Shown here one piece after another: positions 35,129-42,795 of a stretch of 62,093 bases of DNA. Made by a program: the position numbers and the translations under genes. Position 1 is the first letter of the stretch. Each line of letters starts with the position of its first letter. Source of the DNA: an uncultured Alphaproteobacteria bacterium (GTDB lineage Bacteria; Pseudomonadota; Alphaproteobacteria; Caulobacterales; Aquidulcibacteraceae); NCBI GenBank assembly GCA_902826335.1, contig CADEEL010000014.1:6418-68510 (forward strand). Reading direction: 5' to 3'. The notes under the pieces were generated by a model. The model did no database searches. It saw only the letters and a program-made list of their open reading frames with translations, and was not told the DNA's origin.

Positions 35129-35398
35129 GTGCCCACGAGGCGGCTTGAAATAATCAATCAGCGCGGCTTGCACGCGCGCGCGTCGCGCAAATTGGCCGAG
35201 CTTGCGATCGTGTTCGATGCGCGCATCACAATTCGTCGGGACGACGATGAGGCGGACGCGACGTCTCTGATGGATCTGATGATGCTCGGCGCGGGGCGCG
35301 GCTCGGACATCGAAGTCTCCGCGGAGGGCCCGCAGGCCGCCGAGGCGCTCGACGCTATCGCCGCGCTGGTGGCCGATAAATTCGGCGAAGCGGAATAA
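35129..35398 (+). CDS. ptsH: Phosphocarrier HPr
   Basis: GTG 35129 starts an 89-residue protein. NQRGLHARAS carries the active-site H15, and ATSLMDLMMLGAGRGSDIEV places S46 exactly at the regulatory phosphorylation position. It hands phosphate from EI to the EIIA encoded just upstream. S46 would normally be used by HPr kinase, whose gene commonly lies between chvG and EIIA but is absent here. The stop overlaps the next ATG. Confidence 0.93.
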   Translation: MPTRRLEIINQRGLHARASRKLAELAIVFDARITIRRDDDEADATSLMDLMMLGAGRGSDIEVSAEGPQAAEALDAIAALVADKFGEAE

Positions 35399-36042
35399 TG
35401 TTTGTCCAGGCGACCCGCGCCGCGCCCCGGGCGCTTGTGCGCCTCCTGGCCTTGGCTGGCCTCTTCATCCTTGTGGTGGTGCTGCAGACGGGCGTCACCA
35501 GCGCGCTGCGCGCCATTGGGCTAGCTGGCGGCCTGGCGCTCACTGTGTCGGGCGCACTGGTGCTCGCCCTTGTGCTTGGCGTGCACTTGGCGTCGCGGGC
35601 GCGGGCGCGCCGCGCGGCGGACACGCTTGAGGCCGCGCGCCGCGCGCAGGGCTTGCCGGACGGGCCCTGTTGCCTGGTCTGGCGCGCGCCCAGCGGCGCA
35701 GGCGGTGATGACATGCCCTGGGACCTCACCGAGCCGCTGCGCGTCGCTTACCCAGCGGTTGCAAGGCGCCTGGGAATTGAGGGCCTCGCCGTGCTTGAAT
35801 TCGAGGTCGGGGCCGATGGCGTGGCCAAACACATCGTCTGCCTGGAGGCTTGGCCGGCGCCGGTGTTCGCCGCCGCCGCAACCCGAGCGCTGAGCGACGC
35901 GCGCTTTCAGCTGCGCTGGGGCGCAGAGCCCCGGTTCGGGGCGTCGTTTCGCATGCCGTTCGTGTTTCGCGTCGCCGGGGCGGCCAAAATCAAGGAGCGG
36001 GGCCATCGCGCCCGAGCGCCGCGCCTTTTCGGCCGCGCTTAA
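35398..36042 (+). CDS. Membrane protein with a TonB-type C-terminal domain (214 aa)
   Basis: Two hydrophobic helices lie at about residues 13-35 and 40-65, followed by a basic linker. The C-terminal 95 residues (EPLRVAYPAVARRLGIEGLAVLEFEVGADGVAKHIV, then AAATRALSDARFQL) read as a TonB C-terminal fold: the YP..A...G.EG.V...V..DG pattern is clear. Unlike classical TonB it lacks a long Pro-rich spanner and has two helices. It may link envelope proteins rather than drive iron transport. The ATG overlaps the HPr stop. Confidence 0.75.
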   Translation: MFVQATRAAPRALVRLLALAGLFILVVVLQTGVTSALRAIGLAGGLALTVSGALVLALVLGVHLASRARARRAADTLEAARRAQGLPDGPCCLVWRAPSGAGGDDMPWDLTEPLRVAYPAVARRLGIEGLAVLEFEVGADGVAKHIVCLEAWPAPVFAAAATRALSDARFQLRWGAEPRFGASFRMPFVFRVAGAAKIKERGHRARAPRLFGRA

Positions 36043-36059
36043 CGCACAATAAACGCTCT

Positions 36060-36081
36060 CCAGAGCCTTTAAACGCTCTGG
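36060..36081. terminator. Hairpin after the PTS/TonB-like operon
   Basis: CCAGAGC and GCTCTGG form a perfect 7-base-pair stem around an 8-base loop, 17 bases after the stop of the TonB-domain gene. There is no following T-run, so termination by this hairpin alone is uncertain. It may instead belong to the inverted-repeat cluster that follows. Confidence 0.35.
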
Positions 36082-36091
36082 CAATTTCCGA

Positions 36092-36166
36092 TAGAGCGGC
36101 GGACTTCAAATTCGCCTCGCTGCGACGGCGAACGGGAAGCGAATTTTAAGTCCATGAGCCGCTCTA
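36092..36166. repeat. Long inverted repeat, type 2 element, copy 1
   Basis: TAGAGCGGC...GGACTT-AAATTCGC pairs with its inverse at 36140-36166; the right arm has four extra bases (ATGA, read as TCAT on the other strand) between the outer and inner stem. A second element with the same layout follows 13 bases later. Both share the inner GGACTT-AA-T block while the outer stems differ, so this looks like a small intergenic palindrome family. Confidence 0.75.
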
Positions 36167-36179
36167 TAAACCATTGGTT

Positions 36180-36257
36180 CTAATGTCTCTTATGGACTTG
36201 AATTGCGATTCAGCCTCGGGATCATCCGCACATCGCAATTCAAGTCCGAGACATTAG
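36180..36257. repeat. Long inverted repeat, type 2 element, copy 2
   Basis: CTAATGTCTC-TTAT-GGACTTGAATTGCGAT (36180-36209, interrupted by a 4-base bulge) pairs perfectly with ATCGCAATTCAAGTCC-GAGACATTAG at 36232-36257. The inner stem resembles copy 1, and the bulge (TTAT here, TCAT there) sits at the same place. It ends 43 bases before the kinase gene and could influence its transcript. Confidence 0.8.
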
Positions 36258-36300
36258 CGCCCGCCTGCGGGACCATGCGCCCGGGGCGGCGATTCGTGGG

Positions 36301-38715
36301 GTGAGCGTGGACGGCGGTTTTGCAGCGTTCCTGGCGGCGGCGGGCTCGGCCGCGATTGGCCTGGCCGCGCTTTTGTGGGCGATGCGGGTCACCGACGGCG
36401 CGCGCGGCGCCATGGCGGTGCTGAAAGAGCGCGCCCACGAACTTGAGGACAAGCTCGCCCGCGCGGATTCGATTTTTGGGGCCTATCCGGGCGTGGCGCT
36501 GATCTGGGAGGAAGCCGCCGGCGCGGGCGGTGAAACCGATTGGGGCGCGCCGCGGCTTTATGGCTCGCCCCTGGCGCTGGCCAGCTTGTTGCGGTTTTCC
36601 GATGCGGCGTCGGCGGCCGATCCCGCTGTGCGCATCCTGCAGGGCCTCTCTGGCTTTGATGCGCAAGACGCGGCGGGCGCGTCCGCCCGCTTGGTGAGCG
36701 CGGTGGCGCGCTTGCGGCGGGACGGCGCGCCGTTCTCAATCACCATCTCTACGCCGGGCGGCGTGTTCATCGAGGTCGATGGGCGCACGGCAGGCGCGCG
36801 CGCGGTCGTCTGGATTCTCGACGCCAGCGTACGCGGCATGGAAGAATCCGGCGCCCGCGGCCGCTTGAAAGAAGCCCGCCAGGTGATTGCACGCGATCCG
36901 GCGGCCTTTCTTGAAATGCTGGAAGCCGCGCCCTTCCTCTCCTGGCGCGTGTCGAGCGGCAGCAAGCTTGAATGGGCCAATGGCGCTTATTTGGATGCGC
37001 TCGATGCGCGCTCGCTCGATCAGGCGATCACGCGCAATCTCGCCCTCGATGCGGCGGCGGCTGAGCAGGCCCGGCGCGTCATTGAAACGGGCGAACCGGC
37101 CGATGAAACGCGCTATGCGGTGATCGGCGGGGAACGGCGCGCACTGCGCATCGCCATGGCCCCGGTGGCGGGCGGGGCCGCGGCCATCGCCGTTGACGTC
37201 ACCGAGGGTGAAACCGCGCTTGATGCGCTGAGCCGCCAAGCCAAGGCGCACGACGAAACGCTCAACCATCTGGCCGAGGGCGTCGCCGTGTTTGGGCCGG
37301 ATCGGAAGCTCATCTTCCACAACCGCGCCTTCGCCGATATGTGGGCGCTCGATCCCGTCTTCTTGGCGGAGCGGCCGAGCCATGCCGCCTGGCTCGATCA
37401 TTTGAAGGAAAAGCGCCGCCTGCCGGCGCACGCCAATTACCCCGAATGGCGCGCTGGCGAACTCGCGCTCTATCAGGAATTGGACAATCTGCCCGAGGCG
37501 CTCTGGGTGCTGCCTGATGGGCGCACGCTGCGCGTCGCGCGCCAGCGCCATCCCCAGGGCGGGTTGCTGCTCATTTTCAGCGACATCACCAACGAGCTCA
37601 CGCTGCGAAGCCAGTATAATGCGCTGGTGGCCGTGCAGCGCGCCGCGCTCGATCGTCTGCACGAGGCGGTGGCCGTGTTCGGCCTTGATGGGCGCTTGAA
37701 GCTGCGCAACGCCGCGTTCGCGGAAATGTGGGCGCTGGGCGCGGACATGCCGGAAGCGGACATCCCGTTCGATCACTTGGTCACGGCCTGCCAGGGCCTC
37801 TACCACGATCGTACGACATGGGCGCGCATTCGCGCGCGCATCACCGATCCCTCGCCCGAGGCGCGCCAGGAATCGCGCGGCGACATGGCCCGCTCCGATG
37901 GCAGCGTGCTCACCTATCTCACGCGTCCGCTGCCCGATGGGCAAACGCTTGTCGCCTTCATTGACATCACCGCCGCCAAGCGCGTCGAGGCGGCGCTGCG
38001 TGAGCGCGCCGAGGGGTTGCAAGCGGCCGACCGGTTGAAAACGGAATTTGTGCAGAACGTTTCGCATCAATTGCGCAATCCGCTGCATGGCGTTCTGTTC
38101 GGCCTCGACATGCTGGCGCGCAAATTGTTCGGCCCGCTCAATGATCGCCAGGTCGAGCATGTCTCGGCGGTGCTGGAGGCGGCGCAAAATCTGGACAAGC
38201 TCATCGCCGCCATCCTCGATCTCGCGATCGTCGAGGCGGGCGAGGCGGAATTGACGCTCTCGCCGGTCGATGTGCGTGCGGTGGTGGAGGAGGCGGCCGC
38301 CAATGCCTCCACCAAGGCCGAGGACAGCGAAGTGCGCGTGGAGATCGCCTGCGCCGACGATGTCGGCGCGATTGACGCCGATGAGAAGCGCTTGCGCCAG
38401 ATCATGTTCAATCTGGTGTCCAACGCCATGCGCCACACCGGGGCAGGCGATGTCGTCACCGTCGGCGCGCGGCGCGCGGGCGCCGGCGTTGAATTCTTCG
38501 TGTCCGATACGGGCCGGGGCATCGCGCCTGATGCGCAGGCGCATGTGTTCGAGGCGTTTCAAAGCGGCGATCAGCGCGGCGCGGGCCTTGGCCTGGCGCT
38601 CGTCAAATCCTTCGTCGACCTGCATGGCGGCTGGGTGTCGATCGACAGCGAACCCGGGCGCGGCGCGACCGTAACGTGCCACTTCCCAGCGGCCGCGGAT
38701 CGCCGCGCGGCTTAG
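36301..38715 (+). CDS. PAS-domain sensor histidine kinase, DivL-like
   Basis: GTG 36301 opens an 804-residue protein: one transmembrane helix (about 5-26), several PAS-like segments (about 200-560; NHLAEGVAVFGPDRKLIFHN and DRLHEAVAVFGLDGRLKLRN are two repeats), a dimerisation domain with NVSHQLRNPLHG, and a HATPase with NLVSNAMRHTG, DTGRGIAPD and GAGLGLALVKS. Domain order and its place next to tsaE match divL of Caulobacter, a cell-cycle regulator. Here the acceptor position is H589, whereas C. crescentus DivL has Tyr. It may therefore be an active kinase. Confidence 0.82.
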   Translation: MSVDGGFAAFLAAAGSAAIGLAALLWAMRVTDGARGAMAVLKERAHELEDKLARADSIFGAYPGVALIWEEAAGAGGETDWGAPRLYGSPLALASLLRFSDAASAADPAVRILQGLSGFDAQDAAGASARLVSAVARLRRDGAPFSITISTPGGVFIEVDGRTAGARAVVWILDASVRGMEESGARGRLKEARQVIARDPAAFLEMLEAAPFLSWRVSSGSKLEWANGAYLDALDARSLDQAITRNLALDAAAAEQARRVIETGEPADETRYAVIGGERRALRIAMAPVAGGAAAIAVDVTEGETALDALSRQAKAHDETLNHLAEGVAVFGPDRKLIFHNRAFADMWALDPVFLAERPSHAAWLDHLKEKRRLPAHANYPEWRAGELALYQELDNLPEALWVLPDGRTLRVARQRHPQGGLLLIFSDITNELTLRSQYNALVAVQRAALDRLHEAVAVFGLDGRLKLRNAAFAEMWALGADMPEADIPFDHLVTACQGLYHDRTTWARIRARITDPSPEARQESRGDMARSDGSVLTYLTRPLPDGQTLVAFIDITAAKRVEAALRERAEGLQAADRLKTEFVQNVSHQLRNPLHGVLFGLDMLARKLFGPLNDRQVEHVSAVLEAAQNLDKLIAAILDLAIVEAGEAELTLSPVDVRAVVEEAAANASTKAEDSEVRVEIACADDVGAIDADEKRLRQIMFNLVSNAMRHTGAGDVVTVGARRAGAGVEFFVSDTGRGIAPDAQAHVFEAFQSGDQRGAGLGLALVKSFVDLHGGWVSIDSEPGRGATVTCHFPAAADRRAA

Positions 38716-38723
38716 GTTTTGGC

Positions 38724-39044
38724 CTAATGCTGGCTTTTCGGCATGCGCACGATCAGCCCGTCAAGCGCCGACGTCACCTTGATCTGGCACGACAGACGTG
38801 AGGTGTCTTCGACTTCGTTCGCGAAATCCAGCATGGATTGCTCCATGCTTGACGGCGTGCCCGTGCGTTCGAAAAACGCGGGATCGACATAGACATGGCA
38901 CGTCGCGCACGCGCACGCGCCGCCGCAATCGGCGTCGATGCCGGGAATGGCGTTCTTGATCGCCCCTTCCATAACTGATTGCCCTTCCGGCACATCAACC
39001 GTGTGTTCTTTGCCGGAGTGTTCGATATAGGTGATTTTCGGCAT
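38724..39044 (-). CDS. [2Fe-2S] ferredoxin, adrenodoxin type
   Basis: C40-x5-C46-x2-C49 and C86 are the four ligands of the vertebrate/bacterial adrenodoxin class, in [16 protein letters not shown] and RLSCQIKV. At 106 residues it is the usual length. The gene upstream on the same strand (39180-40418) encodes a putidaredoxin-reductase-like flavoprotein, so the two may form an electron-transfer chain to a P450 or Fe-S assembly. It converges with the DivL-like kinase gene 8 bases away. Confidence 0.93.
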   Translation of the reverse strand: MPKITYIEHSGKEHTVDVPEGQSVMEGAIKNAIPGIDADCGGACACATCHVYVDPAFFERTGTPSSMEQSMLDFANEVEDTSRLSCQIKVTSALDGLIVRMPKSQH

Positions 39045-39063
39045 TGTGAGTGTACTGCTCCTC

Positions 39064-39113
39064 TAGACCGCTTTCAGGAAAAGTGTCGCGCGGTTTTCCG
39101 TCCGAAAGCGGTC
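39064..39113. repeat. Dispersed palindrome family 1, copy B (reverse orientation)
   Basis: The arms GACCGCTTTC and GAAAGCGGTC pair perfectly over 10 bases, flanked by TAG. Read on the minus strand, the core CGGAAAACCGC...ACACTTTTCC matches the copies at 46983-47032 and 55682-55730. It lies between the reductase and ferredoxin genes, followed immediately by another inverted repeat (39124-39180). Confidence 0.8.
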
Positions 39114-39123
39114 AATCAATTGA

Positions 39124-39180
39124 ACGAGCGCGCCTTCGAACCACAAAACTGGACTCCACTCCCGTTAAAAGCGCGCTCGT
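39124..39180. repeat. Inverted repeat after the reductase gene
   Basis: ACGAGCGCGC (39124-39133) and GCGCGCTCGT (39171-39180) pair perfectly over 10 bases around a 37-base loop. The right arm touches the reductase stop codon. It may be a terminator-like structure or another palindromic element; no T-run follows on the minus strand. Confidence 0.6.
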
Positions 39181-40418
39181 CACGCGGCGGCGACAACATC
39201 CTTCATAACCGTTGCGGGATCGGCCAGAACGTCCGGCGCGGGGCTCACGCCTTTCTCGATCAGCTTCTTGACGCCGAGATATTCGGCGGGCCGGTTGATC
39301 GCGTCCACAGCGATAAGGCGCGCGCCGGCATAATAAATGAGCGCGAAGCTGCGGTCTTTCATCGCGCCCCGCTGGATGACGCGGTCATGCCCTTGCGAGA
39401 GGCCGGCGATCTGCAGCTTCAAATCATATTGATCGGACCAGAACCATGGCGCCTCGGGCTTTGGCGGGGCCTGCCCGAGCATGGCCGCCGCCGCGAGCTT
39501 GGCGCCCTCGATGGCGTTGTGCACGCTTTCGAGCCGCTGGGCCCGCCCCGGATAGTGGAGGAGCGGCCGGCGCGCGCAATCGCCGATGGCGTAGATCGCC
39601 GGGTCGGACGTGCGCATCGCCTCGTCCACGACGATCCCGTCCGCCACGTCGAGGCCCGCTTGCGTCGCCAGGCCGCATTCGGGATTTATGCCGATGCCGG
39701 TGATCACCAGGTCGGCCGGCTGCTCGGTTCCATCCGCGAAGCCGACCGCGCGAACCCGCGCATCGCCCTTGATGACCGCGGCTTGCGCGCCCAGGGCGAA
39801 GCGCACGCCATGGGCGATGTGCTCGTCCATCAGGAAGCCCGCGAGGTCGGGCCCGGTCACGCGCGCGAGCGGGCGCGCGGCGGCTTCCAGCACCAGCACG
39901 TCGAGCCCCAGCTTGCGCGCCACCGCCGCCGCTTCAAGGCCGATATAGCCCGCGCCGATCACGACGAGCCGGGCCCCGGCCACGAAGCCGGGCCGCATCG
40001 CGTCGATATCGTCAATCGTACGCACGACGTGCACGCCGGGCAGGTCCGCGCCGGGCAGGGTGAGGCGGCGCGCGCGCGCGCCCGTGGCCAGGATGAGCGC
40101 GTCATAGCCGAGTTCGCGCCCGCCCTCGAGCCGCAGCCGCTTATTGCCCCGGTCAATCCACACCGCGCGGGTCGCGGGCAGGAAGGCGATGCGCTCTTCT
40201 TCCAGTAATTCCGGCGGGCGCAGCAGCAGATGGCGGGCCTCGATGTCTCCGGCGAGGTATTTTTTGGAGAGGGGCGGGCGCTGATAAGGCGCCCAGGGCT
40301 CTTCCCCGATCAGCGTGAGTTCGCCCGCGAACCCGGCGGTGCGCAGGCGTTGCGCGGCCTCGCCGCCGGCCTGGCCAGCGCCGACGATCACGATGCGCTG
40401 GACCGCGCCCTCCGCCAC
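39180..40418 (-). CDS. FAD-dependent ferredoxin reductase
   Basis: GTG 40418 has GGGAG upstream and starts just before IVIVGAGQAGGEAA, the FAD-binding motif; a longer open frame to 40682 overlaps tsaE and is not used. LVVIGAGYIGLEAAAVARKLG is the NAD(P)H-binding Rossmann motif, and the ending YAIGDCARRPL is the second FAD motif. The 412-residue layout matches putidaredoxin/rhodocoxin reductases. The ferredoxin encoded next on the same strand is its likely partner. Confidence 0.92.
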   Translation of the reverse strand: MAEGAVQRIVIVGAGQAGGEAAQRLRTAGFAGELTLIGEEPWAPYQRPPLSKKYLAGDIEARHLLLRPPELLEEERIAFLPATRAVWIDRGNKRLRLEGGRELGYDALILATGARARRLTLPGADLPGVHVVRTIDDIDAMRPGFVAGARLVVIGAGYIGLEAAAVARKLGLDVLVLEAAARPLARVTGPDLAGFLMDEHIAHGVRFALGAQAAVIKGDARVRAVGFADGTEQPADLVITGIGINPECGLATQAGLDVADGIVVDEAMRTSDPAIYAIGDCARRPLLHYPGRAQRLESVHNAIEGAKLAAAAMLGQAPPKPEAPWFWSDQYDLKLQIAGLSQGHDRVIQRGAMKDRSFALIYYAGARLIAVDAINRPAEYLGVKKLIEKGVSPAPDVLADPATVMKDVVAAA

Positions 40419-40536
40419 ACAAAAGCTCCCAATCCCAATCGCGCGCCTGTTTGAAGCCGCGCCGGGCCGCGCGCAAGCCATCCTTGAGCGCCGCGGCCTT
40501 GATGCGGAGCCGGGCGTGCGCCAGCATCCGCGCGCC

Positions 40537-41007
40537 ATGGATACGGCGGTTGAGATCGATTCGCGGCGGCTCGCGCTCGCCGATGCGGCGGCTACGCACG
40601 CGCTCGGCGCGCGCATCGGCGCGGCGTTGGGCGTCGGCGAGGCGGTGCTGCTGGAGGGGCCGCTGGGCGTGGGCAAGACCACGCTGGCGCGCGGCGCGAT
40701 CGCGGCCTGGACCGGCCGGGATGAAGATGTCCCGAGCCCGACTTATACGCTGATCCAGATTTACGAAGGCGCGAAGGGCGCGCTGTGGCACGCCGATCTT
40801 TATCGGCTGAAAGGGCCAGGCGAAGTCGAGGAGATCGGATTGTTGGATGCGTTGAGCGAGGCGGCCTGCCTCATCGAATGGCCGGATCGGTTGGGCGCCG
40901 CCGCGCCGCGCGATCGGCTCGATGTGACGCTGTCTTTCGTCGATGAAGGGCGCGCCGCCGTGCTGCGCGCGCATGGCGCGTGGCGGGAGCGCCTGAATGA
41001 GCTCTGA
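40537..41007 (+). CDS. tsaE: tRNA threonylcarbamoyladenosine biosynthesis ATPase TsaE
   Basis: The start is ATG 40537 (MDTAVEIDS), giving 156 residues, the normal length. EGPLGVGKTTLARG is the P-loop, PSPTYTLIQIYEG and HADLYRL are family motifs, and LIEWPDR closes the active site. It works with TsaB and TsaD in making t6A at position 37 of ANN-decoding tRNAs, a nearly essential step. It overlaps the kinase gene downstream by 11 bases. Confidence 0.95.
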   Translation: MDTAVEIDSRRLALADAAATHALGARIGAALGVGEAVLLEGPLGVGKTTLARGAIAAWTGRDEDVPSPTYTLIQIYEGAKGALWHADLYRLKGPGEVEEIGLLDALSEAACLIEWPDRLGAAAPRDRLDVTLSFVDEGRAAVLRAHGAWRERLNEL

Positions 41008-42082
41008 GCGCGCGGCCGCGATCGAGGCGCTGATCGCCGAGGCCGGCTTCGCGGGCGCGGCGCGCACACCCTTTCCGATGGATGCGTCCACGCGTGCTTA
41101 TGAGCGGCTTGCCTTGAACGGGCGCACGGCCGTTCTCATGAACGCGCCGCCGACGGAAGATGCGCCGTGCCCGCCCGACGCCAGCAACGAGGCGCGCCGC
41201 GCGCTCGGCTGGAACGCGCGCACGCGCCTTGCCGCTTCGCGCGTCGAGGCGTTTGCGGCTGTGGCCGCGCAATTGCGCGCGTGGGGGCTCTCGGCGCCTG
41301 AAATCTATGCGGTCGATGTTGCGCAGGGCCTCGCGGTCCTGGAGGATTTGGGAGACGATCTTTATGCAAACGTCATCCCCGCGCGCGCCGAAGAGCGCAC
41401 GCTCTACGCCGAAGCGGGCGAAGTGCTCGCCCATGTTCACCAGCAGCCCGCGCCGCTGAGCTTGCCGGCGCCGAACGGGCGCTGGCCACTCTTGGATTAT
41501 GACGGCCTCGCGCTCGAATCCTATATGGACCTGTTCATCGAATGGCTGCCGCGCGCGATCGACGTGCGCATTCCAGACGCCGCCCTGGCGCGCTGGGCGC
41601 GCGCGCGCGATGATCTCATCGCTGAAGCGTTGGCGTTTCCGCGCGCGTTCACAATTCGCGATTATCACGCCGAGAATTTGCTCTGGCTGCCGGAGCGCGC
41701 CGGGCGCGCCCGCGTGGGCCTGCTCGATTTTCAGGACGCCGTGCGCGGCTGGCGCGCCTGGGATTTCTCCATGCTGCTGCATGATGCGCGCCGTGATGTA
41801 TCGCCGGAGGCGGCGCAAGGCGCGATCGGCGCTTACCTTAAGCGCATGGGCGCCGATGAAGCGCCGTTCCGGCACGAATTGGCGGTGCTCGGCGCCATCA
41901 ATACTTTGCGCATTCTGGGTCTCTTCTGCCGGCTTGTTTCGCGCGATCGTAAGCAAAAATACGCCGCCTTCATGCCGCGCGAATGGGGCCATCTCGCGCG
42001 CGTGCTGCGCCATCCCGCGCTCGCCGATATGGCGGGCCTGGTCGATGAGATCGCTGGCCCTTACGTGAAAGCCGCCGCATGA
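40997..42082 (+). CDS. amgK: Phosphotransferase, AmgK-like sugar kinase
   Basis: The 361-residue protein has the aminoglycoside-phosphotransferase fold: a glycine-poor N-lobe, catalytic FTIRDYHAENLLWL, and the metal-binding VGLLDFQDAVRG. Its immediate partner is a MurU-like nucleotidyltransferase overlapping by ATGA. In Pseudomonas and Caulobacter the AmgK-MurU pair recycles N-acetylmuramic acid (anomeric kinase then uridylyl transfer), bypassing fosfomycin-sensitive synthesis. Family and neighbour both support that assignment; substrate is not proved by sequence. Confidence 0.85.
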   Translation: MSSERAAAIEALIAEAGFAGAARTPFPMDASTRAYERLALNGRTAVLMNAPPTEDAPCPPDASNEARRALGWNARTRLAASRVEAFAAVAAQLRAWGLSAPEIYAVDVAQGLAVLEDLGDDLYANVIPARAEERTLYAEAGEVLAHVHQQPAPLSLPAPNGRWPLLDYDGLALESYMDLFIEWLPRAIDVRIPDAALARWARARDDLIAEALAFPRAFTIRDYHAENLLWLPERAGRARVGLLDFQDAVRGWRAWDFSMLLHDARRDVSPEAAQGAIGAYLKRMGADEAPFRHELAVLGAINTLRILGLFCRLVSRDRKQKYAAFMPREWGHLARVLRHPALADMAGLVDEIAGPYVKAAA

Positions 42083-42795
42083 CAATCACCGCCGCCATGG
42101 TGCTCGCCGCCGGGCTCGGCACGCGCATGCGTCCGTTGACGGATGATCGCCCAAAGGCGCTGGTCGAGGTGGGTGGACGCGCGCTCATCGATCATATGCT
42201 CGATCGCCTGGTCGCCGCCGGCGTCACGCGCGCGATCGTCAATGTCCATGCCTTCGCCGATCGCCTCGAAGCGCACCTCATGCACCGCCGCGATGTGGAG
42301 ATCGTCATCTCGGATGAGCGCGCGCGGCTGATGGAGACGGGCGGGGGGGTGCGCCAGGCCCGCCCGCTCCTGGGCGATGCGCCGATCTTTGCGGCCAACA
42401 TCGATTCCATCTGGCTGAATGACGAGGACGCCCTGGCGCGCCTCGCCGCCGGCTTTGATCCCGCGCGCATGGGCGCGCGCCTACTGCTGGCGCCGATGAC
42501 GCGCGTGCTCGGCTTTGACGGCGCGGGTGATTTTCATATGGGCGGCGATGGCGCGCTCGCCCGCCGCGGCGCGTCGCCGACCGCTGAATGGGCTTATACG
42601 GGCGTGCAGGTGATTGATCCACGCATCGTCGATGGCGAACCGCTTGAGCCGTTTTCGTTCACCCGCGTCTGGCGCGCGCTGGAAGAGGAGGACCGCCTCT
42701 TCGGCGCCGGCCTTCAAGGCTTGTGGATGCATGTCGGCGATCCGGGCGCGCGCGCCGCGGCCGAGGCGCGCTGCGCGCACGCGGCGCCGGCGTGA
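42079..42795 (+). CDS. murU: Nucleotidyltransferase, MurU-like
   Basis: VLAAGLGTRMRPLTDDRPKAL is the nucleotide-binding signature of sugar-1-phosphate nucleotidyltransferases. FAANIDSIWLND fits the metal-binding region. Length (238 residues) and the overlap with the AmgK-like gene point to N-acetylmuramate-1-phosphate uridylyltransferase in peptidoglycan recycling. A general NDP-sugar role cannot be excluded. The next gene, addB, starts at a GTG overlapping this stop. Confidence 0.85.
   Translation: MTITAAMVLAAGLGTRMRPLTDDRPKALVEVGGRALIDHMLDRLVAAGVTRAIVNVHAFADRLEAHLMHRRDVEIVISDERARLMETGGGVRQARPLLGDAPIFAANIDSIWLNDEDALARLAAGFDPARMGARLLLAPMTRVLGFDGAGDFHMGGDGALARRGASPTAEWAYTGVQVIDPRIVDGEPLEPFSFTRVWRALEEEDRLFGAGLQGLWMHVGDPGARAAAEARCAHAAPA

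Noticed and set aside
36736..38682. 648-codon minus-strand open frame opposite the DivL-like kinase
   Set aside because: Arg/His-rich with no motif, fully antisense to a gene with clear PAS, HisKA and HATPase motifs; a GC-rich codon-position artefact.
38979..40208. 409-codon plus-strand open frame opposite the reductase
   Set aside because: Antisense to both Rossmann motifs of the reductase and runs through a palindromic repeat.
40419..40682. N-terminal extension of the ferredoxin reductase
   Set aside because: The extra 88 residues are antisense to tsaE and low-complexity; GTG 40418 has a good ribosome site and fits the family's N-terminus.
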